Shown: positions 40,983 through 50,811, counted from the stretch's first letter. The stretch: 64,000 nucleotides of DNA from an uncultured Bacteroidales bacterium (GCA_902792895.1 CADBBK010000008.1:1-64000), one strand, 5' to 3'. Translations and numbers: made by a program. The notes: generated from the sequence alone by a model not told the origin.

Positions 40983-42785
40983 ATGGCAGGCGGTAGAATC
41001 ATCGACAGAATCATACAAGCGTTGCGGACGGTTTTTGGACCCGTGCTGCAGCAGTGGCCGTTGTGGCTCACGACGGTGCTCACGCTGATTCCCATGACCT
41101 GGGCGACGTGGGAGTACCACGTTATCCGTCTGCACGACCTGCCCTTGTCCCACCTGTTGGGAAGCCTGGTCACCGATGCCAGCGTGGCTGCCGTGGTGGC
41201 GACGCTAGTGGTATGGATTGTAGCCCACATTCCTGGACGGCGCGTGGTCAAGTGGTTGATCTACGTGCTGTTGCTGGCCCTGTGGCTGGTGAGCCTGTTC
41301 CTACTGCGCAACTTCAACACGACCTATACGCCCCAGGTGCTGCAGCTCCTGCTCGAGACCAACCGCGGCGAGTGCAGCGAGTTCCTGCATGCTTGGATTG
41401 GCGCCCCCGGCACTCGTCGTGCCATCATGATTGTCGTCTTCACCCTCGCACTCGTGCTTGTTGCCGAGTGGCTGCGCCCGCGCGTTGCCACATGGCTGCA
41501 GCGCCGTGTGCCGATGGTGGTCGCTTCGCTGCTGCTGACGGCATTGCTGTTGTTCGGCCTGTGGAACATACGCCCGCTCGTGCGGTCCTACCATTCGCTC
41601 TACGAGCTCGAACTTGCGCGTGCCGACAACCATGCCAATGACGTCCTCTCCACCCTGCACGCCTCGATCGTGACCTTGCGCATCCAGGAGCAGGAAACGG
41701 CCGCCGCCATCGACCTCACCGTGCGTGAGGCCACCGAGGGCCAGGCGACGTGCGCCGTCGATTCGATGGATCTCGTCCTTGTCATCGGCGAGAGTTACAA
41801 CAAGTGGCACTCCAGCCTGTACGGCTACGGTTTGGACACGTCGCCGCTAATGCGTGCCGAGCGTGACCGCGGCCTGTTGACCGTGTTCACCGACGCCATC
41901 TCGCCCTATAATCTCACCAGTGTCACGCTCAAGAACCTCTTCAGCCTCAACAGCCTGGGTCACGGCGAGCGCTGGGAGCAGCGCCCCATGTGGACCGCCG
42001 TCATGCATCGTGCCGGTTGGCAGGTCGATGTGTGGGACAACCAGCGCGACTTCATGGCCACCGAGTTGTTCACCGCCTCGCTCAACATGTATCTGTTCAA
42101 TCCGCGCATCGTCGAGACGGTTTATCACCAGGTCAATGCCGTGGGCCACGAGTTTGACGCTGACCTCGTCAAGGACTACTACGCCAGTTGCCCCGCGTCG
42201 GCGCGTAACCTCGTGATTTTCCATCTGATGGGGCAGCACACCCAGTTCTCGGCCCGCTACCCCCACACCCCCGAGTGGGAGGTGTGGACTCCGGCCGAGG
42301 TGCCCAACGCCACCGCTCCATACATTGACGACGAGCGCCGCCAGGTCATCTTGGACTATGCCCGCGCCACACGCTACAACGACTATGTGCTTGCCTCCAT
42401 CATCGAGCATTACCGCGACCGCAACGCCGTGGTGGTGATGCTCAGCGACCATGGCGAGGAGGTGTATGACTACCGCGACTTCATCGAGCGTGACCACAAC
42501 CCCGTCAAGACGCCCCTGATGGTGCGTCACGAGAACGAGATTCCCCTGCTGGTGTGGTGCTCGCCTGTTTACAAGGCCCGCCATCCCGAGCGCGCCGCCG
42601 CCATCGCTGCCGCGGCCTCGCGTCCCGTGATGAACGACGCCATCGGCCAGATGATGCTCTGGCTGGGCGAGGTCAGCAGCCCCTGGTGCGACAGCACCCG
42701 CAACGTCCTGCACCCCGCCTACCGTCCCGCCCCGCGTCTCATCTACGACAACATCGACTACGACCGCCTCATGTCCCGCCAATAA
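40983..42785 (+). CDS. EptA/CptA-type phosphoethanolamine transferase
   Basis: A 600-residue inner-membrane protein. Five hydrophobic helices lie in the first 215 residues; the sulfatase-fold periplasmic domain follows. LVIGESYNKWHSSLYGYGLDTSP contains the first metal ligand (Glu), NLTSVTLKNLFSL the probable catalytic Thr, HLMGQHTQFSARYP the substrate region, and LSDHGEEVYDYRDF the late metal ligands. Members add phosphoethanolamine to lipid A, core sugars or glycans. A TTG codon at 40977 is also in frame; the ATG at 40983 is more likely. The upstream heptad tract contains no promoter. Confidence 0.88.
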   Translation: MAGGRIIDRIIQALRTVFGPVLQQWPLWLTTVLTLIPMTWATWEYHVIRLHDLPLSHLLGSLVTDASVAAVVATLVVWIVAHIPGRRVVKWLIYVLLLALWLVSLFLLRNFNTTYTPQVLQLLLETNRGECSEFLHAWIGAPGTRRAIMIVVFTLALVLVAEWLRPRVATWLQRRVPMVVASLLLTALLLFGLWNIRPLVRSYHSLYELELARADNHANDVLSTLHASIVTLRIQEQETAAAIDLTVREATEGQATCAVDSMDLVLVIGESYNKWHSSLYGYGLDTSPLMRAERDRGLLTVFTDAISPYNLTSVTLKNLFSLNSLGHGERWEQRPMWTAVMHRAGWQVDVWDNQRDFMATELFTASLNMYLFNPRIVETVYHQVNAVGHEFDADLVKDYYASCPASARNLVIFHLMGQHTQFSARYPHTPEWEVWTPAEVPNATAPYIDDERRQVILDYARATRYNDYVLASIIEHYRDRNAVVVMLSDHGEEVYDYRDFIERDHNPVKTPLMVRHENEIPLLVWCSPVYKARHPERAAAIAAAASRPVMNDAIGQMMLWLGEVSSPWCDSTRNVLHPAYRPAPRLIYDNIDYDRLMSRQ

Positions 42786-42902
42786 ACCCATAATCATCAC
42801 AAAAATATTGTAACATTATAGCGGTTTGTTCATCGGTAATTGTAACCGCCCTGGGACGGGAAATTGAGCAAATTATAATTTTAAAATTATTTTTCTTCTA
42901 AT

Positions 42903-42929
42903 TCCCCGTGCTGCTGCAGGGGATTTTTT
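42903..42929 (+). terminator. Terminator of the EptA-type gene
   Basis: TCCCC pairs with GGGGA around TGC/GCA and is followed by T6. The stem is imperfect near the loop. Confidence 0.55.
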
Positions 42930-43004
42930 GTGGGCGATTTTTGGGCTTTTAGGGATGGAGGAGGGGAGAATCGCGGGGGTGTTAATTCTTTTACCCCACA
43001 ATGT

Positions 43005-43035
43005 TTGGTGCAATGGCGAAATGTGGTTATTTTTG
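43005..43035 (+). promoter_or_regulatory. Promoter of the bifunctional nuclease gene
   Basis: TTG (43005-43007) and TATTTTTG (43028-43035) are 20 bases apart, matching the consensus. It fixes the start codon at 43105 rather than 42928. Confidence 0.75.
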
Positions 43036-43104
43036 CGAGTTATTTGTAATGAGTCAAAATGCCGCCAGGGGACGGTTACCGCTGGTGGCTCATCGAGACA
43101 TCTA

Positions 43105-43701
43105 ATGGAGAAGGAGAATCTGATAGAATTGAAGGTGCTGGGCATCACGCGCAGCGAGGTGCAGCCGGGGGCGTATGCCCTGCTGCTGCAGAATGCCGAC
43201 AGCACGCCCGACGAGGCGCGCCGCATTCCCATCGTCGTCGGTGCTGCCGAGGCCCAGTCCATCGCCGTGCACATGGAGCAGGTGGTGCCGTCGCGCCCGT
43301 TGACACACGACCTGTTTGTAAGCCTGTTCCACGTCTATAAAATCGAGCTGCAGCGCGTCACGATCTACAACTTCAAGGACGGCGTGTTTGCCGCGATGCT
43401 GCATGTGACCAACGGCAATGTGGAGGTGGATATCGACTCGCGCACGAGCGATGCCATCGCCATCGCCCTGCGCACCGGGGCTCCCATCTACACCACACCC
43501 GAGGTGATGGCACTCACCAGCTACGAGTGGCGCCGCGACGGCGATTACAAGCCTCAGCGTCCCGTGCGCCTCGAGGACCTGCCGGTCGATAAGCTGGAGC
43601 GCCGCCTGCAGCACTATGTCGAGACCGAGGAGTATGAGAAGGCAGCCCGCGTCCAGAAAATTATCGCCCAGAAAACTAATCCCGCTGCCGAAACGGAATA
43701 A
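43105..43701 (+). CDS. Bifunctional nuclease-family (DUF151) protein with UVR motif
   Basis: A 198-residue cytosolic protein. The DUF151/BFN domain fills about residues 1-140: LLQNADS, RRIPIVVGAAEAQSIAVHME, the RPLTHDLF segment, and SRTSDAIAIALRTGAPIYT. A UvrB/UvrC-like UVR motif follows near the end (LERRLQHYVETEEYEKAARVQ). Plant and bacterial BFN proteins have RNase/DNase activity; the UVR motif mediates protein contacts. Bacteroidetes members commonly carry both parts. The longer frame starting at 42928 is excluded by the promoter. Confidence 0.85.
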   Translation: MEKENLIELKVLGITRSEVQPGAYALLLQNADSTPDEARRIPIVVGAAEAQSIAVHMEQVVPSRPLTHDLFVSLFHVYKIELQRVTIYNFKDGVFAAMLHVTNGNVEVDIDSRTSDAIAIALRTGAPIYTTPEVMALTSYEWRRDGDYKPQRPVRLEDLPVDKLERRLQHYVETEEYEKAARVQKIIAQKTNPAAETE

Positions 43702-43716
43702 ATGGCGGATTTTTAG

Positions 43717-43724
43717 TACCTTTG
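43717..43724 (+). promoter_or_regulatory. Minus-7 box of the nucleoside permease promoter
   Basis: TACCTTTG is an exact match; no TTG lies at the usual distance upstream. It leaves a leader of about 35 bases before the ATG at 43768. Confidence 0.6.
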
Positions 43725-43767
43725 CCAGTTGAAACCAACCAACAATTAAAATAATAGATCCAAGATT

Positions 43768-45093
43768 ATGAAAAATCTGAAGTTGAGACTCATCGTGATG
43801 AATTTCCTGGAGTTCGCCGTGTGGGGTGCTTATCTCACCTGCATGGGCAACTACCTGGGACGTGCCGGCATGGGAGCCGAAATCTCGTGGTTCTATGCCG
43901 TCCAGGGCATTGTGTCGATTTTCATGCCCACGCTCATGGGCATCGTTGCCGACAAGTACATTCAGCCGCAGCGCCTGCTGGGCATCTGCCACCTGATTGC
44001 AGGTATGGCCATGATTGCGCTGGCCTACATGGGCATGACCAACCCCATGCCTAACAAGGTGGCCTTCATCACCCTGTACACGCTGAGCGTGGCCTTCTAC
44101 ATGCCCACGCTGGCCTTGTCCAACACGGTGGCCTTCACCATCCTCAAGGACAACGGCATGGACACCGAGAAGGACTTCCCGCCCATCCGCGTGTTTGGCA
44201 CCATCGGCTTTATCGCCACGATGTGGTTTGTCAACTGCGCCGTGCTCGACGGCGGCAGCTTCGGCTTCACGCTGGGCGAGAACGCCAATAAGTTCCAGTA
44301 CACCTACATGCAGTTCATGGTATCGGGCCTGCTGAGCTTCGTGCTCTTCCTCTACTGCCTGACGCTGCCTGCTTGCCAGCTGGTCAAGAAGGAATCCAAG
44401 TCGCTGGCCGAGCAGTTGGGCCTGAGCGCCTTCAAGCTCTTCAAGACCAAGAAGATGGCGATGTTCTTCATCTTCTCGGCTATGTTGGGTATGTCGCTGC
44501 AGGTGACCAACGGTTTCGCTACCCCTTACCTGACGCACTTCAAGAGTGATCCCGCGATGGCCGACACCTTCGGTGCCAACAACGCCACGATGCTCGTGTC
44601 GCTCTCGCAGATTGCCGAGGCCCTGTGTATCCTGCTCATCCCGTTCTTCCTCAAGCGCTACGGCATCAAGGTGGTGATGTTGATCGCCATGTTTGCATGG
44701 GTGCTCAGGTTCGGCTTCTTCGGTGCCGGTAACCCCGCCTTCCCTGGTGTGATCCTCATCGTGCTGTCGTGTCTGGTCTATGGTGTGGCCTTCGACTTCT
44801 TCAACGTCTCGGGCGGTATCTTTGTGGACAAGGAGTGTGAGCCCGACGTCAAGGCTTCGGCCCAGGGTCTGTTCATGCTGATGACCAATGGTCTGGGTGC
44901 CACCATCGGTACGCTGGCCGCCGGTGCCATCGTCAACAGCCTGTGCCACTGGACCGAGGACGGTTTCCTCGTGGGCAACACCGCCACCAGCTGGAGCACT
45001 GCCTGGTACATCTTCGCTGCGTTTGCCCTCGTGGTAGCCGTGTCGTTCATGTTCCTGTTCAAGTACAAACACGTACGCACGGACAATAAATAA
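43768..45093 (+). CDS. NupG/XapB-type nucleoside:H+ symporter (MFS)
   Basis: A 441-residue inner-membrane transporter with about twelve helices. LRLIVMNFLEFAVWGAYLT and the YFVQG-like WFYAVQGIVSIFMP match the first helices of the nucleoside:proton symporter family. DKECEPDVKASAQGLFMLMTNGLG is the conserved loop before helix 11, and PPIRVFGTIGFIA marks the middle loop. It probably imports nucleosides. No substrate-specific residues were judged. It has its own promoter, and the gap to rsmE is 55 bases. Confidence 0.85.
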   Translation: MKNLKLRLIVMNFLEFAVWGAYLTCMGNYLGRAGMGAEISWFYAVQGIVSIFMPTLMGIVADKYIQPQRLLGICHLIAGMAMIALAYMGMTNPMPNKVAFITLYTLSVAFYMPTLALSNTVAFTILKDNGMDTEKDFPPIRVFGTIGFIATMWFVNCAVLDGGSFGFTLGENANKFQYTYMQFMVSGLLSFVLFLYCLTLPACQLVKKESKSLAEQLGLSAFKLFKTKKMAMFFIFSAMLGMSLQVTNGFATPYLTHFKSDPAMADTFGANNATMLVSLSQIAEALCILLIPFFLKRYGIKVVMLIAMFAWVLRFGFFGAGNPAFPGVILIVLSCLVYGVAFDFFNVSGGIFVDKECEPDVKASAQGLFMLMTNGLGATIGTLAAGAIVNSLCHWTEDGFLVGNTATSWSTAWYIFAAFALVVAVSFMFLFKYKHVRTDNK

Positions 45094-45148
45094 GCGATTT
45101 GTTAGTTTGCTATACGAGAAGCGTTAGTGACTGACAACTGAAAAGAAA

Positions 45149-45871
45149 ATGCACCGTTTCTACTGTCCTGATATTGCTGACACCTTGACACTGGGCGAGG
45201 AGGATTCCAAGCACTGCGTCAAGGTGCTGCGCATGGCCGAGGGCGACACCATCGAGGTGGTGGACGGGAACGGGACATTATACACCTGCCGCATCGCGAT
45301 GGCGCATCCCAAGCGCTGCGTCGTCGAGGTGGTGGACAGCGTCAAGCAGCTCCCGCACTGGGGATGCCGCATCACACTCGCCATCGCGCCCACCAAGAAC
45401 CTGGACCGCATCGAGTGGCTCGTGGAAAAGTGTGTCGAGATGGGCATTGACCGCATCATCCCGCTGCGGTGCCACAACAGCGAGCGCACGGTGCTGAAGA
45501 CCGAGCGCCTCAAGAAAATCATGGTTTCGGCCATGAAGCAGTCCCTCAAGGCCACCTTGCCCCAGCTCGACGAGATGACGCCTATCGAGCAGGTCATCGG
45601 CCAGGCTGGCAGCGGCATCCGTTGCATCGCCTATTGTGACGCGCTGCTGCCCCGTGAGGAGCGCCTCTCCCTGGCCACTGCCTACAAGCCCGGACAGGAT
45701 GTGACGGTGCTCATCGGGCCCGAGGGCGACTTCAGCCCCGATGAGGTGGCTATGGCCCGCGAGGCAGGGTTTGTGCCCGTGACCTTGGGCGAGAGCCGCC
45801 TGCGCACCGAGACCGCTGGCCTGATGGCTGTGGCTTGGATTCACGCTTTGCTGGCAAAACGTGAAATATAG
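45149..45871 (+). CDS. rsmE: 16S rRNA (uracil-1498-N3)-methyltransferase
   Basis: A 240-residue SPOUT-class methyltransferase. The N-terminal PUA-like domain (HRFYCPD, EDSKHCVKVLRM) is followed by the knotted domain with IGPEGDFSPDEV and LGESRLRTETAGL, which form the S-adenosylmethionine site. Length and motif order match RsmE. It methylates U1498 of 16S rRNA in the assembled small subunit. Confidence 0.93.
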   Translation: MHRFYCPDIADTLTLGEEDSKHCVKVLRMAEGDTIEVVDGNGTLYTCRIAMAHPKRCVVEVVDSVKQLPHWGCRITLAIAPTKNLDRIEWLVEKCVEMGIDRIIPLRCHNSERTVLKTERLKKIMVSAMKQSLKATLPQLDEMTPIEQVIGQAGSGIRCIAYCDALLPREERLSLATAYKPGQDVTVLIGPEGDFSPDEVAMAREAGFVPVTLGESRLRTETAGLMAVAWIHALLAKREI

Positions 45872-45923
45872 ACTATAGAGATCAACCGCTGATTGCCAAC
45901 GGCATCAGCTAAAAACGAAAAAT

Positions 45924-46742
45924 ATGTTGAACGAATTACTGTCATCGCCGCAACACAACTTCTTCCTGCTCGCCGGTCCCTGTGTGATCGAGGGCGAGGA
46001 GATGGCGATGGATATTGCCGAGAAGGCACTCAAGATTACCCAGAAACTGGGCATACCCTATGTGTTCAAGGGCAGTTACCGCAAGGCCAACCGCTCGCGC
46101 ATCGACTCGTTTACCGGCATCGGTGACGAGAAGGCGCTGCGCATCCTGCGCAAGGTGGGCGAGACCTTCAAGATTCCCGTGGTGACCGACATCCACGAGC
46201 CTGTCGAGGCCGACATTGCCGCCGAGTATGTCGATGTGCTGCAGATTCCCGCCTTCCTGTGCCGCCAGACCGAACTGCTGGTCGCTGCCGCCCACACGGG
46301 CCGCATGGTGAACATCAAGAAGGGACAGTTCCTGGCTCCCGAGTCGATGCGCTATGCCGTGCAGAAGGTGCGCGACGCCGGCAATGACCAGGTGGCCATC
46401 ACCGAGCGCGGCACGACCTTCGGCTACCAGGACCTCGTGGTGGACTTCCGCGGCGTGCCCGTGATGCAGGCCTACGCTCCCGTCATCGTCGATGTGACGC
46501 ACAGCCTGCAGCAGCCCAACCAGGGTGGGGGAGTGACCGGTGGACGCCCCGAGCTTATCGAGACCATGGCGCGTGCCGCCATTGCAGCGGGTGCCGACGG
46601 CCTCTTCCTCGAGACGCATCAGGATCCCTCGGTGGCCAAGAGCGACGGTGCCAACATGCTGCGTCTGGACCTGCTCGAGGGGCTGCTCACGCGCTTGACG
46701 GTGCTGCGCGAGGCCATCAACCGGATAGACAACAAGATTTAA
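45924..46742 (+). CDS. kdsA: 3-deoxy-8-phosphooctulonate synthase
   Basis: A 272-residue TIM-barrel enzyme that condenses PEP and D-arabinose-5-phosphate to KDO-8-phosphate for the LPS inner core. GPCVIEGEE (18-26), KGSYRKANRSR, VVTDIHEP, LQIPAFLCRQTELL and GGVTGGRPELIETMARA are all characteristic. It confirms that the organism makes KDO-containing lipopolysaccharide. It has no detected partner beside it; the TPR gene follows by 27 bases. Confidence 0.95.
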   Translation: MLNELLSSPQHNFFLLAGPCVIEGEEMAMDIAEKALKITQKLGIPYVFKGSYRKANRSRIDSFTGIGDEKALRILRKVGETFKIPVVTDIHEPVEADIAAEYVDVLQIPAFLCRQTELLVAAAHTGRMVNIKKGQFLAPESMRYAVQKVRDAGNDQVAITERGTTFGYQDLVVDFRGVPVMQAYAPVIVDVTHSLQQPNQGGGVTGGRPELIETMARAAIAAGADGLFLETHQDPSVAKSDGANMLRLDLLEGLLTRLTVLREAINRIDNKI

Positions 46743-46769
46743 ACTACAAAACCAACTTAGATATACGCT

Positions 46770-48383
46770 ATGAATACCAGCAGAGTAAAATTCATCCTCT
46801 CGTTGCTTGTCATTGCCGCTGCCGCCATGAGTGCTGTGGCCCAGACCAGCGATGCCGTGCTTCGCGACAAGATCACCAATGCCGTGATGAAGGTCTATGA
46901 CGAACAACTGGCCAAGGATCCCAACGACTACAACACGCTGTTTGCCCGTGCCCACCAGCACTACTACAACGGCGATTACACGTCGGCCATCACCGATGTC
47001 AACCAGGCATTGCTGATTACGCCCAAGACCGATGCTGACCTGCGCTTTGACGAGTACATCCTGCGCGCACGCATCAGCGAGGCTCGCCAGGACTACACCA
47101 GCGAGCTGGCCGACCTGCGCATGGCCCAGGAACTGCTGCCCAAGTCGCTGGCCTGCACCGACATGATTGCCAAGGCCAACCTCAAGGCCGGCAACATCAA
47201 TGCCGCCGAGAAGGCTTTCAAGACCATCCTGCGTGCCGAGTCGATGAACTATGACGCGATGTACGGCATGGCCCAGGTGGAGCTGGCCCGCAACAATGCC
47301 AAGGCTGCCATCGAGCATGTGGACAAGGCCGTGGAACTGTTCCGTGTCGAGCCCCAGGTCTATGTCAACCGTGCCGACATCTACACCCGCTTGGGTAACA
47401 TCGACGGTGCTGTCGCCGACCTGCTCATGGGTTCGTCGGTGGGCAACGGCGGCAACGCTGTACAGCGCTTGTTTGACCTGAGCGACACCAACTATGATGC
47501 CGTGATGCGCTCGCTGAACGATATCGCCGACCGCAGTGGTGAAAGCGGTACCATGTTCCGCTACCTGCGCGGCAATCTCGCTCTCGACCACAACCGTTAC
47601 GGCCAGGCCTTGAGGGATTTCAACCTTGTCAGGCGCACCAACCAGTACTCGGGTGCCGGTCTGTACTACAATCTGGCCAAGTGCTGCCTGGAGCTGGCAC
47701 GCTTTGACGAGGCCTTGGACTATGCCGACGAGGCCATCGCCCGCAAACCGTCGGATGCTGAGTCCTACGTGGTCAAGGCGCTTGCACAGTACTATGCCGG
47801 TAACGGTAACAACTATGCCGACGCCATGGAGACGCTCAACCGCTGCTCGCTCATCGCGCCCCAGTATGTGCCCATGCTGATGACCAAGGCTTCGCTGCTC
47901 ATGGGACAGGGTAAGGACAAGGACGCCCTGGGCTACCTCAATGCCGCTGTTGCCAACGAGCCCGGCAATGCCGAGGCACTGCTCATGCGTGGCCTGCTGC
48001 TCAAGAAACTCGATAACCTCAGGGTAGCTGTCAACGACTTCAACATCATTTCCCGCCTGAGCGACGATCCCGAGGACCTGAAGGGTCTGGGTCTGAGCGA
48101 ATTGGGCCGCGACAACGATGCCCTGTCATGGCTGCAGCAGATTACCCGCAACGCACAGCCCGGTGGCGAGAACTTCATCTGCGCCGCCCTGTTCATGGTC
48201 CTGCGTGGCGACAACTACAAGGCTATGGAGTATGTCCAGAAGGCCATTGACAACGGCTACGGCAGTCTGTTCAATCTGCAGTATGATGGCCTCTTGCCCG
48301 TGAGCCTCAAGCCGCTGCGCAATGAGCCCGGCTTCGACCTGCTCATTGAGAAGGCCAGCCCCAACTTCACCGAGGCCAACTAA
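46770..48383 (+). CDS. Exported tetratricopeptide-repeat protein
   Basis: A 537-residue protein with a signal peptide (about 1-24, ending SAVAQ). TPR units occupy most of the sequence, for example YNTLFARAHQHYYNGDYTSA, AEKAFKTILRAESMNYDAMYG and GLYYNLAKCCLELARFDEALDYADEA. The helices are amphipathic and 34-residue spacing is apparent. TPR proteins are protein-interaction scaffolds. It precedes the TamL gene by 36 bases, so a role in the outer-membrane assembly machinery is possible but only contextual. Confidence 0.8.
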   Translation: MNTSRVKFILSLLVIAAAAMSAVAQTSDAVLRDKITNAVMKVYDEQLAKDPNDYNTLFARAHQHYYNGDYTSAITDVNQALLITPKTDADLRFDEYILRARISEARQDYTSELADLRMAQELLPKSLACTDMIAKANLKAGNINAAEKAFKTILRAESMNYDAMYGMAQVELARNNAKAAIEHVDKAVELFRVEPQVYVNRADIYTRLGNIDGAVADLLMGSSVGNGGNAVQRLFDLSDTNYDAVMRSLNDIADRSGESGTMFRYLRGNLALDHNRYGQALRDFNLVRRTNQYSGAGLYYNLAKCCLELARFDEALDYADEAIARKPSDAESYVVKALAQYYAGNGNNYADAMETLNRCSLIAPQYVPMLMTKASLLMGQGKDKDALGYLNAAVANEPGNAEALLMRGLLLKKLDNLRVAVNDFNIISRLSDDPEDLKGLGLSELGRDNDALSWLQQITRNAQPGGENFICAALFMVLRGDNYKAMEYVQKAIDNGYGSLFNLQYDGLLPVSLKPLRNEPGFDLLIEKASPNFTEAN

Positions 48384-48419
48384 CCTTACCGGAAAATCCA
48401 GCCAATCAATCGACAGTCG

Positions 48420-50756
48420 ATGAAGTCTGGTAAAAGAACGTGGACACGCATCGTCATGGCCGTAATCGCCATGGCGGTGTTGTCGTCTTGTTCTTCGACC
48501 AAGCATGTACCTCAGGGGAAGCTGCTGCTTGACAAGGTGAAAATCAAAGTCAACGACTCCCATTCCCAGGTCGAGAATAACCAGCTGACCAATTACCTGC
48601 GCCAGTTGCCCAACCACCGTGTGTTGGGAGGCTTGAAACTCCAGTTGGCTTTCTATAACCTGTCGGGCCGTGACTCCACCAAGTGGCTCAACCGTTGGAT
48701 CCAGCGCGTGGGCACACCTCCGGTCATCTACGATAGTGCGCTCACCGTCGCTGGTGCCGAGCAGTTGCACATGGCATTGAGCAACCGCGGCTTCATGAAA
48801 AACAAGGTGACCTACACTGTCGATGCCGACAGCGTCAAGCGCAAGGCTCGTGTGGAGTATGACGTCACGCTGGGTGAGCCCTACTACATCCGCTCCATCG
48901 GCTACGACATCCCGGACCCCGACCTGCATGAGCTCATTCTGGCCGACTCGGCCCATTTCAACGTTCATGAGGGCGACCTGCTCGACTTCAACCACCTGGA
49001 CGAGTGGCGGCAAAGCATCACCGACCACTTGCGCAACAATGGCTACTATGCCTTCAACAAGGAGTACATCACCTTCCTGGCCGATACCGCGGCCAACTCT
49101 CATGCCGTTGACCTGACGCTCTACAGCCGCGATCCCTACCACAACGACCGTTTGCCCTATTACACCGAGCACGAGCCTTTCTATGTGCGCAACGTGACCT
49201 ATGTCACCGACTATGATCCCGTGTTGATGCACGACGGCTATTGGGGCGAGGACACCGTGACGCTGAAGAGTGGCGTGAGAGTTTTCCAGTCCCATGACTA
49301 CCTGCTGCGTCCCGGTGCGCTCGACGAGTGCAACTACATCGTGCCCGGTTCGCTCTACAATGCCGATGCCATCACCCGTACCTACCGTGCCCTGAGCCGC
49401 CTGAATGCGCTCAAGCAGATCAATATCGATGTGCGTCCCCTGGGCAAAATCGACGGTGTACTCATGGTTGATGCCTTTGTCCTGCTGCAACTCGATAACT
49501 CACAGTCGGTGTCGGTATCGCTCGAGGGCACCAACACCGAGGGCGACTTGGGATTCGGCGTCGGCGTGGATTACAGGCATCGCAACATTTTCAGGGGTTC
49601 CGAGACGTTCAATGTCAAGGGTAGGGTGTCCTATGAGAGCCTCTCGGGCAACCTGGGCGGCCTCATCAATGACAACTACAGCGAGTATTCTGTCGAGACG
49701 GGACTGACCTTCCCCAAGTTCATGTTCCCCTTCCTCAGGCCTTCGTTTAAGAACAAGATACAGGCCTCCACAGCCTTTACCGTCAACTTTGACTATCAGG
49801 CGCGCCCCGAGTACACCCGCGTTATCGCCGGCGGTGCTTGGCGCTACCAGTGGACCGAGCGCAGCCGTCGTCTGGCCCACACCATCACGCTGTTTGACTT
49901 GAGCGTCATCAGCGTTCCCAAATTCAAAGAGGAATTCTTTGACAAAATTGCCAACCCGCTGCTGCGCGACAGTTACAAGGATCACTTGATCATGCGCACG
50001 GGCTACAACTTCTATCGCACCAACAAGGCCGAGATGAGTGTGCAGCAGATGGGACGTTTCCAGCGCGACGTGTTCACCATCCGCGCCAATGCCGAGACGG
50101 CCGGCAACCTGCTCTACGGACTGTCGCACCTCACGGGTCAGAAGGCTTCCCAGGACGGCAGTTACAAGGCGTTGGGCATCCGCTACTCGCAATATTTCAA
50201 GGCCGACGCCGACTATTCGTTCACCCACTACTTCGACAACCGTCAGAGCGTCGCTTTCCATGTGGGCGCCGGTGTGGCAGTCCCCTATGGCAACAGTGAT
50301 GTGCTGCCCTTCGAGAAACGATTCTACAGCGGTGGTGCCAACAGTGTGCGCGGTTGGGGTGTGCGCACCTTGGGCCCCGGTAGCTATAACAGCAACAACG
50401 AGTTGTCCAACTTCATCTACCAGTGTGGCGACATCCGTTTCGACATCAACCTGGAGTATCGTGCCAAGCTGTTCTGGGTTGTTGAGTTAGGCCTCTTCAT
50501 CGACGCGGGTAACATCTGGACCATCCGTGACTATGAAGACCAGCCGGGCGGCGTGTTCAAGTTCAACCGGTTCTACGAGCAGATTGCTGGAGCCTATGGC
50601 GCTGGTATCCGTTTGGATTTCAAGTATTTCCTTGTGCGTGTGGATATGGGTATGAAGGCTCATAATCCCGCCAGCGGCCAGGAGCACTGGCCCCTGATAC
50701 ACCCCAAGTTCAAGCGCGACAGCGAGTTCCACTTCTCGGTCGGCTACCCGTTCTAA
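48420..50756 (+). CDS. tamL: TamL-type lipidated BamA/TamA-family outer-membrane protein
   Basis: A 778-residue protein. The lipoprotein signal peptide ends VLSSC, with Cys24 as the lipidated residue, then STKHVPQGKLLLDKVKI, the usual TamL start. POTRA domains fill about residues 35-370, for example YYIRSIGYDIPD. The BamA-like beta-barrel runs from about 380 to the C-terminal Phe (SVGYPF), with the RRFYSGGANSVRGW-type loop here as RFYSGGANSVRGWG. TamL replaces TamA in Bacteroidetes and pairs with TamB in lipid or protein transport to the outer membrane. No TamB gene lies beside it in this window. Confidence 0.88.
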   Translation: MKSGKRTWTRIVMAVIAMAVLSSCSSTKHVPQGKLLLDKVKIKVNDSHSQVENNQLTNYLRQLPNHRVLGGLKLQLAFYNLSGRDSTKWLNRWIQRVGTPPVIYDSALTVAGAEQLHMALSNRGFMKNKVTYTVDADSVKRKARVEYDVTLGEPYYIRSIGYDIPDPDLHELILADSAHFNVHEGDLLDFNHLDEWRQSITDHLRNNGYYAFNKEYITFLADTAANSHAVDLTLYSRDPYHNDRLPYYTEHEPFYVRNVTYVTDYDPVLMHDGYWGEDTVTLKSGVRVFQSHDYLLRPGALDECNYIVPGSLYNADAITRTYRALSRLNALKQINIDVRPLGKIDGVLMVDAFVLLQLDNSQSVSVSLEGTNTEGDLGFGVGVDYRHRNIFRGSETFNVKGRVSYESLSGNLGGLINDNYSEYSVETGLTFPKFMFPFLRPSFKNKIQASTAFTVNFDYQARPEYTRVIAGGAWRYQWTERSRRLAHTITLFDLSVISVPKFKEEFFDKIANPLLRDSYKDHLIMRTGYNFYRTNKAEMSVQQMGRFQRDVFTIRANAETAGNLLYGLSHLTGQKASQDGSYKALGIRYSQYFKADADYSFTHYFDNRQSVAFHVGAGVAVPYGNSDVLPFEKRFYSGGANSVRGWGVRTLGPGSYNSNNELSNFIYQCGDIRFDINLEYRAKLFWVVELGLFIDAGNIWTIRDYEDQPGGVFKFNRFYEQIAGAYGAGIRLDFKYFLVRVDMGMKAHNPASGQEHWPLIHPKFKRDSEFHFSVGYPF

Positions 50757-50811
50757 TCCTTAAAATCGTCTATAGACGTAGAACTGCTGATATCTGGTTA
50801 TCAGCTTCGTA

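Larger units (their letters stand above)
42786..43104. other. Intergenic region, 319 bases
   Basis: It holds a terminator-like hairpin (42903-42929), the bifunctional nuclease promoter (43005-43035) and a leader. An in-frame extension of the downstream ORF back to 42928 crosses the promoter and is rejected. Confidence 0.6.

Noticed and set aside
42928-43104. 59-codon N-terminal extension of the bifunctional nuclease
   Set aside because: It crosses a consensus promoter (43005-43035) and does not resemble the family; the ATG at 43105 gives a normal N-terminus.
43102-45072. 656-codon minus-strand frame across the nuclease and permease genes
   Set aside because: It spans two well-recognised plus-strand genes; His/Glu/Gln-rich shadow composition without any fold.
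45942-47591. 549-codon minus-strand frame
   Set aside because: It is antisense to kdsA and the TPR gene and has shadow composition.
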